Assembly (NCBI RefSeq): GCF_001591805.1
Contig: NZ_BCVP01000010.1
Coordinates: 62,001-126,000, forward strand
DNA: 64,000 nucleotides
Direction of reading: 5' to 3'
Origin: Neobacillus novalis NBRC 102450
GTDB taxonomy: Bacteria > Bacillota > Bacilli > Bacillales > Cytobacillaceae
The translations under genes and the position numbers were made by a program. This document shows positions 63,257-64,000 of this stretch, piece after piece (position 1 is the stretch's first letter; each line of letters begins with the position of its first letter). The notes below the pieces were generated by a model. It was not told where the DNA came from. It did not search any database and saw only the letters and a list, made by a program, of their open reading frames with translations.

Positions 63257-64000
63257 ATGCGCAAGAATTTTATTTTAGCAGTCATTATTGCCGCTTTCTA
63301 TCCCGTTAATTTAGTGTTTGCAAACACCCTTGAATGGAATGAACCGATTCGGGGCATTTACGTCAAAGCCGCAAATACAAGTGGCCCTCCGTTCAATCAA
63401 TTACTTAACCTTGTCAACCGGACCGACCTAAATGCAATGGTTATTGATATTAAGGATGACAATGGCAATCTCACGTTCAATCCTGGGATAAATTCACGGT
63501 ACTACGCTGCCAGTCGAGCCTATATTAATAATCCACGAAGCCTGATTCAGACGTTAAAGAAGAATCATATTTATCCGATCGCGAGAATGGTTGTTTTTAA
63601 GGACAAGGTCCTAGCAAATTCGAACCCTAACTGGACTTTTAAGAACGCGCAAGGGATTTGGCGGAGTTCCCGCGGTGATTCGTTTACAAACCCCTTTCAA
63701 AAAGAGGTTTGGGACTATAATATCGGGATGGCAATTGAAGCCGCCAACATTGGCTTTAAAGAAATCCAATTTGATTATGTCAGATTCCCTGAGAAGTTTG
63801 AATCGATTGAGGGGTCGCTTACCTACACTGGGAAAGGGAGCAATCGCGCTGCCGCCGTGACTGAATTCGTTAAATATGCAAAGAAAAAATTAAAGCCTTA
63901 TGGAGTGAAGATGTCTGTTGATACATTTGGAAATGCCACGGTGATTCCGGAAGCAAGTGGAATCGGACAAAATTTTTCCGAAATCGCTCGGCATGTGGAT
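63257..64000 (+). CDS. DUF4015 (putative glycoside hydrolase) secreted protein, partial
   Basis: The first 248 residues are in the window. Signal peptide (RKNFILAVIIAAFYPVNLVF, cut after FA), then the DUF4015 TIM-barrel-like domain with RGIYVKAANTSGPPFNQLL, LNAMVIDIKDDNGNLTF, IYPIARMVVFKDKV and GFKEIQFDYVRFPEKF. The family is a putative extracellular glycoside hydrolase with conserved Asp at the DYVRFP motif; its substrate is unknown. GAGGAGTGAGCTC before ATG at 63257. The gene is divergent from the response regulator by 110 bp. Confidence 0.88.
   Translation, partial: MRKNFILAVIIAAFYPVNLVFANTLEWNEPIRGIYVKAANTSGPPFNQLLNLVNRTDLNAMVIDIKDDNGNLTFNPGINSRYYAASRAYINNPRSLIQTLKKNHIYPIARMVVFKDKVLANSNPNWTFKNAQGIWRSSRGDSFTNPFQKEVWDYNIGMAIEAANIGFKEIQFDYVRFPEKFESIEGSLTYTGKGSNRAAAVTEFVKYAKKKLKPYGVKMSVDTFGNATVIPEASGIGQNFSEIARHVD

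Noticed and set aside
1..64000. tRNA, rRNA, insertion sequence, prophage or integrase attachment site
   Set aside because: I saw no cloverleaf, transposase or integrase translation, or long flanking direct repeats in the window.

Overview
The window looks like chromosomal DNA from a spore-forming Bacillaceae species, probably of the Neobacillus/Mesobacillus/Bacillus group. This is judged from protein similarity I recognise (CysH/CysP/Sat/CysC order, Tgl, IspA, YtaF, CotSA-like glycosyltransferase, YjcZ-type peptide), from strong AGGAGG ribosome sites and TTG/GTG starts, and from SAM, TPP and Mg2+ riboswitches in their usual Gram-positive contexts. I saw no rRNA, tRNA, CRISPR array, insertion sequence or prophage.

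Layout. 1-9155 (minus strand): assimilatory sulfate reduction, in transcription order a SAM riboswitch, a small DUF2292 gene, cysH, cysP, sat, cysC, sumT, sirB, a 52-bp tandem array, cysJ and cysI (cut by the window edge). 9392-16185: small and membrane proteins, including a CGCGG-motif peptide behind an FNR-type promoter, a metallo-beta-lactamase-fold hydrolase, an AbrB-type membrane protein, and an ECF sigma/clpP-paralogue pair. 16357-22000: a second 52-bp array, then formate genes (fdhD, fdhF, DUF2294, OFA-type transporter), whose leaders carry a shared bulged hairpin overlapping intrinsic terminators. 22257-32960: secreted and intracellular peptidases, a 5'-truncated M6 protease, small spore-type proteins and pepF. 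33048-44454: MATE exporter, cold-shock protein, two SEDS (FtsW/RodA) genes, one with LCP and XRE-DUF1232 partners and the other with mgtE under an M-box, a broken MFS gene, and tgl. 44505-51551: inhibitor-I9-like protein and the thiamin locus (TPP riboswitch-thiM-thiD-thiE-thiW, then tenA-thiZ-thiX-thiY). 51779-55693: VOC protein, glutaredoxin and a spore-coat-like trio (HipA-like kinase, glycosyltransferase, kinase with a basic tail). 56035-63146: hutU-hutI-hutG with a YjiH-type membrane protein and an AraC-type response regulator. A partial DUF4015 glycosidase-like gene runs off the right end.

How the parts work together. Sulfate enters by CysP, is activated by Sat and CysC, reduced by CysH and CysJI, and siroheme for CysI is made by SumT and SirB; no sirC-type dehydrogenase gene is present between sirB and cysJ. 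The thi genes combine new synthesis and salvage. The hut genes degrade urocanate to glutamate, but hutH is not in view.

The most interesting signal is in the formate region. Three copies of a 35-40 nt hairpin share a CGNNC pentaloop, a bulged A in the 5' arm and a bulge in the 3' arm, and show compensating stem changes. Two of them share 3-4 nt with the 5' arm of a strong terminator, as antiterminators do. I do not recognise this RNA family. Other points worth a look are a Class-II FNR promoter before the CGCGG peptide, an FtsW-like gene in an Mg2+-riboswitch operon, a receiver domain with Glu at the phosphorylation site, and three families of intergenic repeats.
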